Part shown: piece by piece, positions 6,737 to 14,164 of the stretch
Layout: every line of letters begins with the position of its first letter
How positions within the stretch are numbered: position 1 is the first letter of the stretch
NCBI GenBank assembly: GCA_021159445.1
Contig: JAGGRV010000234.1
Span: 1 to 14,215, forward strand
Length of the DNA stretch: 14,215 nt
Direction: 5' to 3'
Source: Deltaproteobacteria bacterium
Lineage (GTDB): Bacteria > Desulfobacterota > Dissulfuribacteria > Dissulfuribacterales > UBA3076
Program-made: the position numbers and the translations under genes
Notes under the pieces: generated by a model
Seen by the model: only the letters and a program-made list of their open reading frames with translations
The model's database searches: none
Told to the model about the DNA's origin: nothing

Positions 6737-9189
6737 TCCTCATCCTGTTCTGCCAGCTTTGCCACTGCTGCCAGGTGATCTCCTTTCTGAATCCGTATCA
6801 GGCGCACGCCCTGGGTAGATCGGCCGATTGTGCGTACGTCCTGAACGCCTATTCGAATGATATTCCCACTGGTACCAATCAGCATGACCTCGTCATGGCC
6901 GTTTACAAGGATTACACCTACTACATGGCCCACCTTTTCTGTGGTCTTGATATTGATTACGCCCTTTCCACCCCTTGACTGCACACGGTACTCGCTCACC
7001 TGAGTCCGCTTTCCGTAGCCGTTCTCAGTGACAGTAAAGAGTGTATCCTGGGCTTCTGAGATTACCACCATTGCGACTACGCGGTCCCCCTTCGCGAGTT
7101 TAATGCCCCGCACACCTGCCGCAGTGCGACCCATAGATCTTACGTTGCCTTCCGGAAACCGAATACTGTGTCCATGCCTGGTGCCAAGAAATATATCAGC
7201 CTGACCATCAGTAACGGCGGCTGCTATGATTTCGTCGTCCTCGCGTACTGTGGCCGCAATTATACCTGTCGGCCTGGGCCTTGAAAAGGCTTCGAGAGAA
7301 GTCTTTTTGACCACTCCGTTCCTTGTTGCCATAATCACAAAACGATCCGATTCAAAGGTACGTACCGGTACGACAGCGGCAATATGCTCATTGGCCTCCC
7401 TGTCAATTGGCAAAAGATTTACCAGGGCTTTGCCGCGGCTCATCCTGGATGCCTGTGGAATCTCATAGACCTTCAGCCAGTAAAGCCTCCCCAGATTACT
7501 GAAGCAGAGGAAATAATCATGAGTGGAGGCCACAAATAGATCCACAACAAAATCTTCCTGCTTTTTGGATAGCCCGGTGATACCCTTTCCTCCGCGTCTC
7601 TGGCTGTGATACAGGCTCAGAGGGTTACGTTTAATATAGCCACTATGCGATAATGTTACCACCATGTCCTCTTCAACTATCAGGTCTTCGATATTGATCT
7701 CTTCGGGATCTCCTATTAACTCAGTGCGCCTGGGAATAGCGTATTCGTCCTTAAGGAGCCTAAGTTCTTTTTCAATAATTTCAAGGACCAGGGCATCACT
7801 TGCCAGGATTTCTTTATAGCTTTTGATATTGTTCAGGAGTTGCTGATAATCTTCCAGGATTTTTTTACGCTCAAGGCCGGTCAGGCGCTGAAGTTTCATG
7901 TCGAGAATTGCCTGGGCCTGAATGGTCGTGAGCCCGAAATGCTCAATAAGTCCTGATTTGGCCTCTGCAGGGGTGCTCGATCCCCGGATCAGGGCCACCA
8001 CCTCGTCCAGGTTGTCAAGAGCGATCTTAAGGCCCTCGAGTATATGGGCGCGCGCTTCGGCCTTCTTAAGATCATATGTAGTGCGCCTGATAATTACGAT
8101 TTTTCTGTGCTGGAGGAAGTGGGCCAGAACCTCTTTGAGGTTGAGGAGTTCTGGTCTGCCATTGACTATGGCGAGAAGGATTATCCCAAAAGAGCTCCCC
8201 ATAGCCGTGTGTTTATAGAGGTGGTTGAGGATAACCTGGGCGATCCCCTCTTTCTTCAGCTCTACCACGATCCTCATTCCATCCCGGTCGGATTCGTCCC
8301 GCACAACATGGATCCCTTCAATCTTTTTATCACGGACAAGTTGGGCGATCTTTTCTACCAGCTTTGCCTTGTTAACCTGGTATGGGATCTGGTTAATAAC
8401 TATGTGTTCCCGCTTGCCTTTGGCTTGCTGTTCCACTACAGCCCTGGCCCGCATTTTAATGATTCCGCGTCCTGACTCATAGGCTGACTTGATGCCGCCT
8501 TTTCCACAAATAAAGCCGGCGGTTGGAAAATCCGGACCTGGAATATATTCCATAATATCTGCTACGGTCATGTTCGGATTCTGTATAAGGGCGATCAGCG
8601 CATCCACTACCTCACCGAGATTGTGAGGAGGAATGTTGGTAGCCATTCCCACGGCTATACCAGACGAACCATTGATTAATAAATTCGGCACCTTGGAGGG
8701 AAGCACCAAGGGTTCTTCAAGGGAGTTGTCGTAATTAGCGACAAAATCTACGGTTTCCTTGTCGATATCCGCCATGAGTTCATGGGCCAGTTTGGTTTGA
8801 CGGATTTCGGTGTAACGCATGGCCGCAGGGGCATCTCCATCGACTGATCCAAAATTCCCCTGACCGTCGATAAGAGGATAGCCCATGGAAAAGTCCTGGG
8901 CCATTCGAACTATGGTGTCGTAAACCGCAGAGTCTCCGTGGGGGTGATACTTGCCGATGACATCGCCCACAATGCGGGCTGACTTCTTATACGGTTTATT
9001 ATAGTCGTTTCTCAGATCCTGCATGGCAAAGAGGATGCGTCTGTGCACCGGCTTGAGTCCGTCCCGGACGTCGGGCAACGCCCTTCCGATTATCACGCTC
9101 ATGGCATAATCGAGATAGGACTTCTTGAGTTCTTCGGCAATGCCGCACGACTCAGTGGTTCCAGAAAATAATTCTATCTGTTCCTGCAT
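6733..9189 (-). CDS. gyrA: DNA gyrase subunit A
   Basis: The breakage-reunion subunit of DNA gyrase, pairing with GyrB to introduce negative supercoils. The catalytic tyrosine is Y126 in AAMRYTEIR. The quinolone-determining region reads YHPHGDSAVYDTIVRMAQ with S87 and D91 (E. coli S83 and D87), the sensitive-type residues. The GyrA box QRRGGKG begins at residue 530, which separates gyrase from topoisomerase IV ParC, and the C-terminal beta-pinwheel repeats follow to residue 818. The tail is short and acidic (EQDEE). The N-terminus MQEQIELFSG leads into the conserved SYLDYAMSVIIGRALPDVRDGLKPVHRR. The ATG at 9189 has AGGAA some 9-10 bases ahead. gyrB is not adjacent; nikR lies 57 bases upstream on the same strand. 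The 3' end overlaps gpsA by 4 bases. Confidence 0.98.
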   Translation of the reverse strand: MQEQIELFSGTTESCGIAEELKKSYLDYAMSVIIGRALPDVRDGLKPVHRRILFAMQDLRNDYNKPYKKSARIVGDVIGKYHPHGDSAVYDTIVRMAQDFSMGYPLIDGQGNFGSVDGDAPAAMRYTEIRQTKLAHELMADIDKETVDFVANYDNSLEEPLVLPSKVPNLLINGSSGIAVGMATNIPPHNLGEVVDALIALIQNPNMTVADIMEYIPGPDFPTAGFICGKGGIKSAYESGRGIIKMRARAVVEQQAKGKREHIVINQIPYQVNKAKLVEKIAQLVRDKKIEGIHVVRDESDRDGMRIVVELKKEGIAQVILNHLYKHTAMGSSFGIILLAIVNGRPELLNLKEVLAHFLQHRKIVIIRRTTYDLKKAEARAHILEGLKIALDNLDEVVALIRGSSTPAEAKSGLIEHFGLTTIQAQAILDMKLQRLTGLERKKILEDYQQLLNNIKSYKEILASDALVLEIIEKELRLLKDEYAIPRRTELIGDPEEINIEDLIVEEDMVVTLSHSGYIKRNPLSLYHSQRRGGKGITGLSKKQEDFVVDLFVASTHDYFLCFSNLGRLYWLKVYEIPQASRMSRGKALVNLLPIDREANEHIAAVVPVRTFESDRFVIMATRNGVVKKTSLEAFSRPRPTGIIAATVREDDEIIAAAVTDGQADIFLGTRHGHSIRFPEGNVRSMGRTAAGVRGIKLAKGDRVVAMVVISEAQDTLFTVTENGYGKRTQVSEYRVQSRGGKGVINIKTTEKVGHVVGVILVNGHDEVMLIGTSGNIIRIGVQDVRTIGRSTQGVRLIRIQKGDHLAAVAKLAEQDEE

Positions 9190-9246
9190 TTTAGTAGATT
9201 CCTGACTTGTACCGGTTTCGTTATAAAGGAGGGGTCGATATGGTAA

Positions 9247-9690
9247 TTAACTCAGGCTGGTCCCTGTTGTGGTCATAGTAAGCTGGCAGTGTTTCACACC
9301 CTTAAAGGCTTTTAACTTATAGGTCAGATTGCGCAGTGCATTAGGCTCACCACGGACAATAACTACCTCCAGACAATTGTGATGATCCAGGTGAACATGT
9401 TGTGACACTATAACATGGTCTGGAAAATTGTGTTGAATATCAATAATTGAATTTACCAACTCCCTCTTGTGGTGATCAAATACATAGGTGATAACGCCTA
9501 CCACCTTTTGTCCTTCAAACTCTTTTTCCCACTCCTGCTCTATTAATTTTTCCCTTATGAGGTCACGAATGGCCTCTGACCTGTTGTTGTATTCTCGCTC
9601 TCTGATGTATTTATCAAAGGTACGAATCAGGTCATGAGGGATAGAGACTCCGAATCTTGTTATTGACTTATCTTCTTCTATTTCTTTCAT
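9247..9690 (-). CDS. nikR: Nickel-responsive regulator NikR
   Basis: A ribbon-helix-helix repressor that binds DNA when loaded with Ni(II), usually controlling nickel uptake. Residues 11-47 form the RHH domain (TRFGVSIPHDLIRTFDKYI...NNRSEAIRDLIRE), and 61-140 the ACT-like metal-binding domain. The four high-affinity nickel ligands are all present: H87, H98, H100 and C106, equivalent to E. coli H76, H87, H89 and C95 (block QHVHLDHHNC). The start is placed at 9690 (MKEIEEDK), giving 147 residues with TTAGGAAT as Shine-Dalgarno. An upstream in-frame ATG at 9744 would add 18 residues, mostly encoded by a repeat element, so it is rejected. No nickel transporter, hydrogenase or urease gene is in the window; its targets lie elsewhere. 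It could be co-transcribed with gyrA, 57 bases downstream. Confidence 0.95.
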   Translation of the reverse strand: MKEIEEDKSITRFGVSIPHDLIRTFDKYIREREYNNRSEAIRDLIREKLIEQEWEKEFEGQKVVGVITYVFDHHKRELVNSIIDIQHNFPDHVIVSQHVHLDHHNCLEVVIVRGEPNALRNLTYKLKAFKGVKHCQLTMTTTGTSLS

Positions 9691-9712
9691 AGTATTCCTA
9701 AGATATTTAAAT

Positions 9713-9845
9713 AGTGCCTGAACGAAAACCCCTCTTTTTGTCATTTCGACCGTAGGGAGAAATCTTTAATGCCTGTATTTTCAGTACGATAAGATTTCTC
9801 GCTTTGCTCGAAATGACAGTTTTGGTTAGTTTTCGTTCAGGCACT
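9713..9845. mobile_element. MITE-like palindromic element, family B, upstream of nikR
   Basis: 133 bp with a perfect 17-bp terminal inverted repeat (AGTGCCTGAACGAAAAC at 9713-9729; its complement at 9829-9845). Nested inside is a second 28-bp inverted repeat (TGTCATTTCGA...GAGAAATCTT, 9739-9766, against 9791-9818) with a mismatched middle. AAAT flanks both ends (9709-9712 and 9846-9849), a possible 4-bp target duplication. No transposase gene is present. From memory, TGTCATTTCGA-type palindromes are common dispersed repeats in many bacterial genomes. The element lies 22 bases upstream of the nikR start codon, so it is in the nikR promoter or leader. Confidence 0.85.
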
Positions 9846-9967
9846 AAATAGTAACCATTCAGAGATTCAAAGGTTCAGGGTTACAATTTCATATCACAAT
9901 TTCCACAATGACCAATGACCTATTTCACTAAACCATTGTGCCAATATATTGTCAATGAGTTGAGGCT
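9846..9967. other. Intergenic stretch between family B element and terminator
   Basis: Part of a 369-base gene-free region (9691-10059). It contains low-complexity sequence with a short direct repeat (AATGACC twice, around 9908-9921) and AT-rich DNA from which a minus-strand nikR promoter could start, although no clear -35/-10 pair can be named. No open frame or RNA gene is recognisable. Confidence 0.5.
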
Positions 9968-10004
9968 GTTAAGCGCTTAACAAAAAAGGCCCTGGGAAGG
10001 GCCT
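9968..10004 (-). terminator. Rho-independent terminator of the pilus secretin operon
   Basis: Read on the minus strand, a 7-bp GC-rich stem AGGCCCT/AGGGCCT (10004-9998 and 9993-9987) with a 4-base loop is followed at once by a run of Ts (9987-9982). It lies 55 bases after the secretin stop codon (10060). Directly beyond the T-run is a perfect 14-bp palindrome GTTAAGCGCTTAAC (9968-9981), which may be a protein-binding site for the nikR side or a chance extension; its role is not known. Confidence 0.85.
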
Positions 10005-10059
10005 AAAAGGGGATTGGTATGGTCAGATAGCTCCTTTTGGTCACAAATCTGACCTGGAT

Positions 10060-11964
10060 TTACATAGGAAGGATGCGAGGTTGAAGAATTACGATCAATT
10101 CCCGCCTTTCTTTTGACTTGATCTCATTCCTAAAAGCCCATTTGATCCAGGGAATCTTCCCCAATAATGGTATTTCCGAAATGTTATTCTCGCTGATTTC
10201 ATCAATCAACCCGCCAAGGATCAGCAAATCACCATTCCGGACCTTTGCCATGGTTGACATCTGACGGAGCTTTACTCTGGGTAGCCCGATTTGCAAATTT
10301 GAGTCCCCAATCACCTTATATTCAATTGGCTCTTTGAGTTGGGAAGTTACAGGGGTCAAATATAGTACCATTTGATCATCTTCAAGCACATTACACATAA
10401 CGAAGAATGCCAAGCCGGACAGGATGTCATCAGTTTCAGCAGTATAGGTTATTGTTGACGTAGCCCCCGAGGTGTCTACGTCTTTACTTATTTCACGGAT
10501 ATAGCGGATGGATTCACCAACTGTCAGAACACCCGGAGACCCGTTTAGGAGATTCAAACGAGGTTCTGATATAGTATGTACTTTCCCCTGTTCTTCCAAC
10601 GCATTCACATATAGTTTGAAATCCGTTGGGGCGAGACTGACTTTTCCAAGCAGGCGCAGTCCTTCACGGGTAGCAGCACCTAAATCCGTGTAATTTACCT
10701 CATATACATTGCCTTGATCACCATATTCAATATTGCCACTGATTAAAGCGGAATCTCTTTCAACAGCCTTTAATACCTTGGACCAGTCAATTCCTCTTGA
10801 TGACCCTTCTGAGAGTGTTACTTCAAGGATGTGGGCCTTTATAGACACCTGGCAGAATAACCACTTTTTTAATGTATCTATATATTTTTTAACAGACTTC
10901 TGTAATGTTGCGGTCGTTGTTACGGTTATAATCCCTAGAGATTCATCAACAGTATATTCTCCATCTCCGGATCTACGCCATGTGGCAGATTTTAACAGGC
11001 TACGAGAAGCTTCCATCTCGGCCCTAGCCCGTCCCTCGTATGTTCCTCCTTGGCTTTGCACCCCTGTTCCCTCACCCGCAGCGAAAACGCCGGGTTGGCC
11101 AGGCCCATGTACAGAGCCAGATCCCTCAGCCTTACCTGCAACATCGTCTTTTCTGCTACCCTCAGTCTTTGCACCATATTCTTCACTTATTCGTAATATA
11201 ACGTCTAAATTCTGCCGGATACTCTTCCATACGTCAAAACGGTTAATATAGCGCGTAGTTTTTTCATCTGCCCAATCAGTTTCCGTTCCTGATTTAACAG
11301 TCGTCATGCTCAATTCACCCAAATTATCAACACTCGTGGAACCACCAAGCATATTTCCACCAATAGCCGCAGTAAATTCATTAGCAACATTGGGCATGGC
11401 AATCATATAATTAACTGTTTTCCCATATCCAATGATAAGAGTATTATCTTTAAACTCATACCAATAGTCCAGTTGTCTCAGCATATTCTCTAATGCTGTC
11501 CAAAAATCGTCGTCAGGCTTAATGTCAACGTCTATTAGGACGTCTTGCACAGCGTCCGAATTCCAGCTAACGGTAAAACCCTTCAGTTGAGCCAAAGTCT
11601 TAATTGCCTCTCGTAAACTTACAGTCTTTTCACGAGATGAAATTCTCGCGCCAACCTTTAGTTCAGGAAGCCCTAACTTGTTTTCCTTAACTTGAATATC
11701 TTCGACCGTGAACGAAGGTTGCCAGCTCACGGATGGACGGGATGAAGTGGGAGCACTGTAAGGGACAGACTGTTCTTCAGGCTGAACTTCAGTCTGTGAG
11801 CTCGCGTTTGCATCAAGTTCTGCCTGGGGAGTCTTTGAAAGGCTTTGCTTGGAGGCTACGCACCCGGTCATGAATCCAATTATCAGGAATAACAAAAGCA
11901 TGCCCCTTATATCATGCCAAATCCGATATAATATGTTGTTTAATTTATTCATATTGGAGCACAT
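10060..11964 (-). CDS. mshL: MshL-type outer-membrane secretin lipoprotein
   Basis: The outer-membrane ring of an MSHA/type IV pilus (or type II-like) machine. With the start used here, an N-terminal hydrophobic segment ends in the lipobox FMTGC (Cys35), so the mature protein is a lipoprotein. There follow a Pro/Ser-rich stretch, an STN/N0 domain (about 114-181; EAIKTLAQLKGFTVSW), a pilus-specific linker, a Gly-rich low-complexity insertion (about 268-318), an N1-like region (YTVDESLGIITVTTTA, 337-352) and the secretin domain (about 372-634) with EEQGKVHTISEPRLN, GLIDE and the terminal IPWIKWAFRNEIKSKERRELIVILQPRIL. The start at 11964 is preferred over the ATG at 11968-11970 because GGAGGG (11971-11976) would abut the latter but is 6 bases from the former. 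It follows the STN-TPR gene across a repeat element and ends before a strong terminator. Confidence 0.88.
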   Translation of the reverse strand: MCSNMNKLNNILYRIWHDIRGMLLLFLIIGFMTGCVASKQSLSKTPQAELDANASSQTEVQPEEQSVPYSAPTSSRPSVSWQPSFTVEDIQVKENKLGLPELKVGARISSREKTVSLREAIKTLAQLKGFTVSWNSDAVQDVLIDVDIKPDDDFWTALENMLRQLDYWYEFKDNTLIIGYGKTVNYMIAMPNVANEFTAAIGGNMLGGSTSVDNLGELSMTTVKSGTETDWADEKTTRYINRFDVWKSIRQNLDVILRISEEYGAKTEGSRKDDVAGKAEGSGSVHGPGQPGVFAAGEGTGVQSQGGTYEGRARAEMEASRSLLKSATWRRSGDGEYTVDESLGIITVTTTATLQKSVKKYIDTLKKWLFCQVSIKAHILEVTLSEGSSRGIDWSKVLKAVERDSALISGNIEYGDQGNVYEVNYTDLGAATREGLRLLGKVSLAPTDFKLYVNALEEQGKVHTISEPRLNLLNGSPGVLTVGESIRYIREISKDVDTSGATSTITYTAETDDILSGLAFFVMCNVLEDDQMVLYLTPVTSQLKEPIEYKVIGDSNLQIGLPRVKLRQMSTMAKVRNGDLLILGGLIDEISENNISEIPLLGKIPWIKWAFRNEIKSKERRELIVILQPRILPM

Positions 11965-11978
11965 TTTCATCCCTCCAT

Positions 11979-12226
11979 AATTGAGCTATTAGCTATTAGC
12001 GGTTAGCTATTAGCCATTAGTACCTCGTAATTATTTTCGCGTTTTTTCCGGCAAAAAATTCTGAAACACAATCACGAGATTGAAAACACGAAATAAAACA
12101 ACATTCAGACTTTCGTGTCTTCGTATTTTCGTGCTTTCGTGATCAATTTTTTTATCTTCAAACTGTTTTGGTTCCGGCTTGTCCGGGTTAGGGTTTAGCT
12201 AATGGCTAACAGCTAATCGCTCAATT
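11979..12226. repeat. Composite palindromic repeat with nested dispersed repeat, between STN-TPR gene and mshL
   Basis: Bounded by inverted heptamer arms: AATTGAGC at 11979 with phased TTAGC units to about 12020, and the reverse-oriented array 12196-12226 ending GCTCAATT. Inside lies a second copy of the dispersed repeat seen at 70-132: block 12061-12072, then a 69-base palindromic insert (12073-12141, beginning CACGAG and ending TTTCGTG), then block 12142-12192. The unit reaches from 3 bases before the mshL Shine-Dalgarno into the 3' end of the STN-TPR gene, whose last codons and TAG it encodes. About 12023-12060 is AT-rich without recognisable content. No gene is visible. Confidence 0.75.
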
Positions 12227-13484
12227 CAGCTGTCATCAATATTTCCATTCGTTCCTTTGCGTATCGCTGTGATCTTAGAGGAATTGCTGCTCCTCCCTGC
12301 AAGACCGCCCTATATTCAGTTATTGCCTTGTCAATTTGACCTAGATGTTCAAAAACTCGCGCCCGCAGGAGCATGGCGTCTGCCGAAAGTTCATAATTGA
12401 CCTCAATATTGTTTAACAGCCGAAGTGCCTGTCGATACTCGCCTTCAGATTCACAGAAGACAGCATAGTTATGTAGTGTATGCAGGGAAGGTATAGAAGC
12501 AGCGTCCATTGCGCGTTCAAAATAGATTTTCGCCTCATCCTTTTTCCCCATTCGGGCCAGTGCCACTGCTGCAAAAGTGGTTGCTTCGCTGTCTTTAGGC
12601 GCAAAACGAAGTGCTTTTCTGGCAAAATTAAAAGCAGTCAGTTCCTGACCTCCCGGGCCAAGGGCTAATGCCGATATTTTTTTAGCCAGCGATACATTTT
12701 CCGGCCAGATATCCGATGCCTCAATATAGAATTTTAATGCCTGACCAATTGCCCCCTGTTTCTCAAACTTGGCAGCCTTATTAATAAGGTCCTGCGCCTT
12801 GGCAACTTCTTCAATAGGAGTTTGAATGTCCACAATACGTTCAATCTGAATGCCGCCTTGCTGCTTCCCTTCAATGGGAATTCCATCTTTGTCGATGATG
12901 AGTTCTTGCTCTTTTTCAATAAGAAGGGGTTCAATTTGAACATCAAGGGTGCCGGTTGCGGTATCACCGCCCCATTCAAGAGACTTGTCAGCCGGGTAAA
13001 TCATAATGGTATTATTACGCTCGATGCTATCCAATCCCTTTAAATTCTTAATTACATCCAGGACAAAGGTCCAAGGCACATTTTCAAGGGCCAGCGTAAT
13101 GCTACCCTTTACTGATTCATCTACTACAATGTTCTTACCACTGACCTGACCCAGCAAACGAAATACATTGTGGAGATCCACTTTGAAGAGATCCACACTA
13201 ATTTTATCTTTGGCATCATCACTCACCAATTTTGCCGCCGGATTATCACCATAAGTCTCACCAACTTTTGATGGTGTAACATCTTTCGTTTCATCCGGTC
13301 CTGTATTATTTCCGGAGCTTGGAAGGCTGGATTCAAGTTCAGCTATCCAGTGGGATATGTCGTTCTGCTCTGGTCTACTTTGGTTTGGCTCATTGCCCAT
13401 TGCAGGCCTGTTGTCAGACATCCACCAGAATACTCCGACCAAAAAGACAATCAAAAGGCATGAGATTTTCCGTTGGCAACCCAT
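12213..13484 (-). CDS. Periplasmic secretin-N0 (STN) domain plus TPR protein of the pilus locus
   Basis: A 423-residue protein with an N-terminal hydrophobic segment (residues 8-22), either a signal peptide or an inner-membrane anchor, and then an acidic/Ser-rich stretch. Residues 94-164 form an STN/N0 domain strongly reminiscent of PilQ (VDLHNVFRLLGQVSGKNIVV, then NVPWTFVLDVIKNLKGL and NTIMIYP), but no secretin barrel follows. Instead, after a linker rich in Ile/Glu (180-225), TPR-like helical repeats run from about 228 to 395. It probably links pilus assembly proteins or the secretin via TPR and N0-type contacts; this role is inferred. TPR proteins (MshN) are known in MSHA operons, but an N0-TPR fusion is not one I can name. 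The ATG overlaps the pilP stop as TAATG, with GGAGGG six bases ahead (13491-13496). The last codons and TAG lie in a repeat element. Confidence 0.82.
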   Translation of the reverse strand: MGCQRKISCLLIVFLVGVFWWMSDNRPAMGNEPNQSRPEQNDISHWIAELESSLPSSGNNTGPDETKDVTPSKVGETYGDNPAAKLVSDDAKDKISVDLFKVDLHNVFRLLGQVSGKNIVVDESVKGSITLALENVPWTFVLDVIKNLKGLDSIERNNTIMIYPADKSLEWGGDTATGTLDVQIEPLLIEKEQELIIDKDGIPIEGKQQGGIQIERIVDIQTPIEEVAKAQDLINKAAKFEKQGAIGQALKFYIEASDIWPENVSLAKKISALALGPGGQELTAFNFARKALRFAPKDSEATTFAAVALARMGKKDEAKIYFERAMDAASIPSLHTLHNYAVFCESEGEYRQALRLLNNIEVNYELSADAMLLRARVFEHLGQIDKAITEYRAVLQGGAAIPLRSQRYAKERMEILMTAELSD

Positions 13485-14098
13485 TATTTTCCCTCCGGAT
13501 GTAGTAACAGTACCCTATTCTGCAAAGTCAGCTCGCCCTGAATGTCTTCGAGTTCTTCTTTTACGATTACTCTGTCCGGAAGGATTTTTTGAACCCTGCC
13601 GTTTCGATAGCCAACCCGCAGACCAGGCTGCAAGAAGTACCCGATCCCGGCAGCATCCTGGGCCATGGCAATCCTGTTACCTTTATCATTGGCAATAATG
13701 CCTACCAGCGTTAGCTGGCCGACGTCCATACACTCCAATGGGGTAGCGCAAATTTCCGGCCTTCTAAACTCTTTTTTTTGGCGTCGTTTTCTAGCTATTC
13801 GCTTGGAAACTTTCGGTGCTGTTTTTAAAAACGTCTGAAACGGATCGGGTTTTCCATCCGAGCTGTAATAATAAGTAACAGGCTCCATGAGACGTTCCAG
13901 TCTAACCTGAAAATCCTTTACTTTTTTTGAATTAATTCCGTTCGATTTTTTCGTGATGGAAGTTGCTGCAGGAGTTACGGTAGTTTTATCTCCACATCCG
14001 GACAAACAACAAAGACCACATAAAGAAATAGTGATAAGTAGACTTGTATAAATAACAAACTCCCTATAATAGATTTTTGTTTTGGTCTGCATACTCAT
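13484..14098 (-). CDS. pilP: PilP-like pilus assembly lipoprotein
   Basis: A periplasmic inner-membrane lipoprotein that in type IV pili links the PilN/PilO membrane complex to the secretin. The signal sequence (about 13-34) ends in lipobox LSGC with Cys35. Then comes a disordered basic/Ser-rich tether, the family's DPF motif in GKPDPFQTF (82-90), a basic stretch (99-113), and the compact PilP beta-domain at about 118-200 with MDVGQLTLVGIIA, AMAQDAAGIGYFLQPGLRVG and VIVKEELED. At 204 residues the length is typical. In MSHA loci the corresponding position is held by MshK. The ATG at 14098 (MSMQTK) has only a weak purine run ahead; a second ATG two codons on is possible. Translationally coupled to the STN-TPR gene. 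Confidence 0.85.
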   Translation of the reverse strand: MSMQTKTKIYYREFVIYTSLLITISLCGLCCLSGCGDKTTVTPAATSITKKSNGINSKKVKDFQVRLERLMEPVTYYYSSDGKPDPFQTFLKTAPKVSKRIARKRRQKKEFRRPEICATPLECMDVGQLTLVGIIANDKGNRIAMAQDAAGIGYFLQPGLRVGYRNGRVQKILPDRVIVKEELEDIQGELTLQNRVLLLHPEGK

Positions 14099-14118
14099 GT
14101 TAATTACTTCAGGTATTT

Positions 14119-14142
14119 AGGTTGAAGGCTGAAGGCTGAAGT
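14119..14142. repeat. Short tandem GAAGGCT repeat
   Basis: GAAGGCTGAAGGCTGAAG: heptamer GAAGGCT twice plus a partial third unit, in the spacer upstream of pilP. The period of 7 equals that of the AGCTAAN arrays, although the sequence differs. Confidence 0.6.
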
Positions 14143-14164
14143 GATCTTATAACCTTCCACCTAA

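Noticed and set aside
8044..8475. 143-codon plus-strand open frame
   Set aside because: Shadow of gyrA; no Shine-Dalgarno or recognisable protein motifs.
8907..8940. Quinolone-resistance mutations in GyrA
   Set aside because: S87 and D91 (E. coli 83 and 87) are the sensitive-type residues.
9239..9277. Plus-strand AAAGGAGGGG followed at good spacing by ATG, opening a 12-codon frame
   Set aside because: Antisense to the nikR 3' end, very short, no homology or partner gene; a strong Shine-Dalgarno alone does not support a peptide.
9691..9744. Upstream in-frame ATG extending NikR by 18 residues
   Set aside because: Most of the added codons lie in the family B element, NikR proteins start near MKEIEEDK, and a ribosome-binding sequence precedes the ATG at 9690.
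10733..11251. 172-codon plus-strand open frame
   Set aside because: Shadow of the mshL secretin gene, whose domains are well supported on the other strand.
11968..11970. First ATG of the mshL frame as the start
   Set aside because: GGAGGG directly touches it, leaving no spacing; the ATG at 11964 has a 6-base spacing, the same as the STN-TPR gene.
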